A DNA stretch of 64,000 bases from an uncultured Pelagibacteraceae bacterium (GTDB lineage Bacteria > Pseudomonadota > Alphaproteobacteria > Pelagibacterales > Pelagibacteraceae). A program made the position numbers and the translations under genes. The notes below the pieces were generated by a model. That model was not told where the DNA came from. It ran no database searches and saw nothing but the letters and a program-made list of their open reading frames with translations. The stretch covers positions 1 through 64,000 of the forward strand of contig CACIKJ010000003.1 of NCBI GenBank assembly GCA_902587215.1. The letters are read 5' to 3'. Positions 63,393 to 64,000 of the stretch are shown in pieces (within the stretch, counting starts at the first letter, position 1; each line of letters opens with the position of its first letter).

Positions 63393-64000
63393 TTAAACCT
63401 TTTCAAAAATTAGAGTTGCATTAGTGCCTCCAAAACCAAAGCTATTTGACATTACTGCATTTAACTCAACATCCTTTTCTGTTTGTGTAACTATTGGAAA
63501 TTTTTTAGCTTCTTCATCCATATCAATTATATTTGCTGATGCGGTTATGAAATTATTTTTCATCATGATTAAACAGTATATAGCCTCATGAACTGATGCG
63601 GCTCCTAAAGGATGGCCAGATAATGATTTTGTAGAACTTATTTTTGGAATTTCTGTTCCAAATGTTTGACCTACAGCATTCAGCTCTGTAATGTCTCCAA
63701 CTGGAGTTGAAGTCCCGTGGGTATTTAAATAATCAATTTTATTTTTTGAAGTTGCTAAAGCCATTTTCATACATCTTATTGCTCCTTCACCTGATGGAGC
63801 CACCATATCATAACCATCTGAAGTTGCTCCATATCCAGTTAATTCAGCATAAATTTTCGCCCCTCTCGCTTTGGCTCTTTCGTACTCTTCAAGTACTAAA
63901 ACTCCAGCTCCACCAGCAATTACAAATCCATCCCTTGTTTTATCATATGCTCTAGATGCTTTTTCTGGTGTATCGTTATATTTTGAAGATAAGGCCGTCA
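63393..64000 (-). CDS. fabB: Beta-ketoacyl-ACP synthase (FabB/FabF family), C-terminal part
   Basis: [55 protein letters not shown]. The minus frame appears open to the window edge. fabB rather than fabF is inferred from fabI adjacency. Confidence 0.88.
   Translation of the reverse strand, partial: TALSSKYNDTPEKASRAYDKTRDGFVIAGGAGVLVLEEYERAKARGAKIYAELTGYGATSDGYDMVAPSGEGAIRCMKMALATSKNKIDYLNTHGTSTPVGDITELNAVGQTFGTEIPKISSTKSLSGHPLGAASVHEAIYCLIMMKNNFITASANIIDMDEEAKKFPIVTQTEKDVELNAVMSNSFGFGGTNATLIFEKV

Noticed and set aside
63707-63955. Plus-strand ORF (82 aa) over fabB
   Set aside because: Antisense to the open beta-ketoacyl synthase frame, which continues to the window edge; no domain recognisable
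1-64000. tRNA/rRNA genes, CRISPR arrays, transposases, prophage or toxin-antitoxin/defence modules
   Set aside because: None recognised; gaps are mostly under 100 bp and too short. A tRNAscan-SE/Infernal run would be needed to exclude small ncRNAs formally.

Overview
AT-rich, gene-dense chromosomal window from a streamlined alphaproteobacterium. Gene order, tiny intergenic gaps and protein character look like SAR11/Pelagibacterales; this taxonomic call is inference, with no search run. Almost everything is core housekeeping: ftsK (partial)-lolA, hisBHAFE, hslVU, tim44/fxsA/secB, dnaQ-coaE-aroE-maf-ppsR, a putative oriC at about 13.78-14.05 kb, hemE-hemH-hemJ-rho, mnmE-mnmG-rsmG-parA-parB with a perfect parS inside rsmG, holA-lptE-leuS, a porin, nth-dapB-dnaJ-dnaK-grpE, rsmI, a malic enzyme, murJ-trpS-nfuA, fur-miaB-phoH-ybeY-lnt-metK, nusA-infB-rbfA-rpsO-pnp, and fabI-fabB (partial). 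I see no rRNA, tRNA, CRISPR, prophage, transposon or defence island. The most interesting items are: (1) the oriC/parS architecture; (2) an unannotated 43-aa ORF with an ArfA-like KKGKGS(F/Y)xRK ribosome-rescue motif; (3) a promoter plus intrinsic-terminator hairpin placed directly on the nusA Shine-Dalgarno, where rimP would normally be; (4) reduction scars: no truB with a shortened S15, no rimP, and a TsaB of only 125 aa; (5) extreme head-to-head gene overlaps (ATGCAT shared start codons; 53-bp overlap of tsaB with a deacetylase); (6) two other unannotated or mis-started small ORFs next to pnp/fabI.
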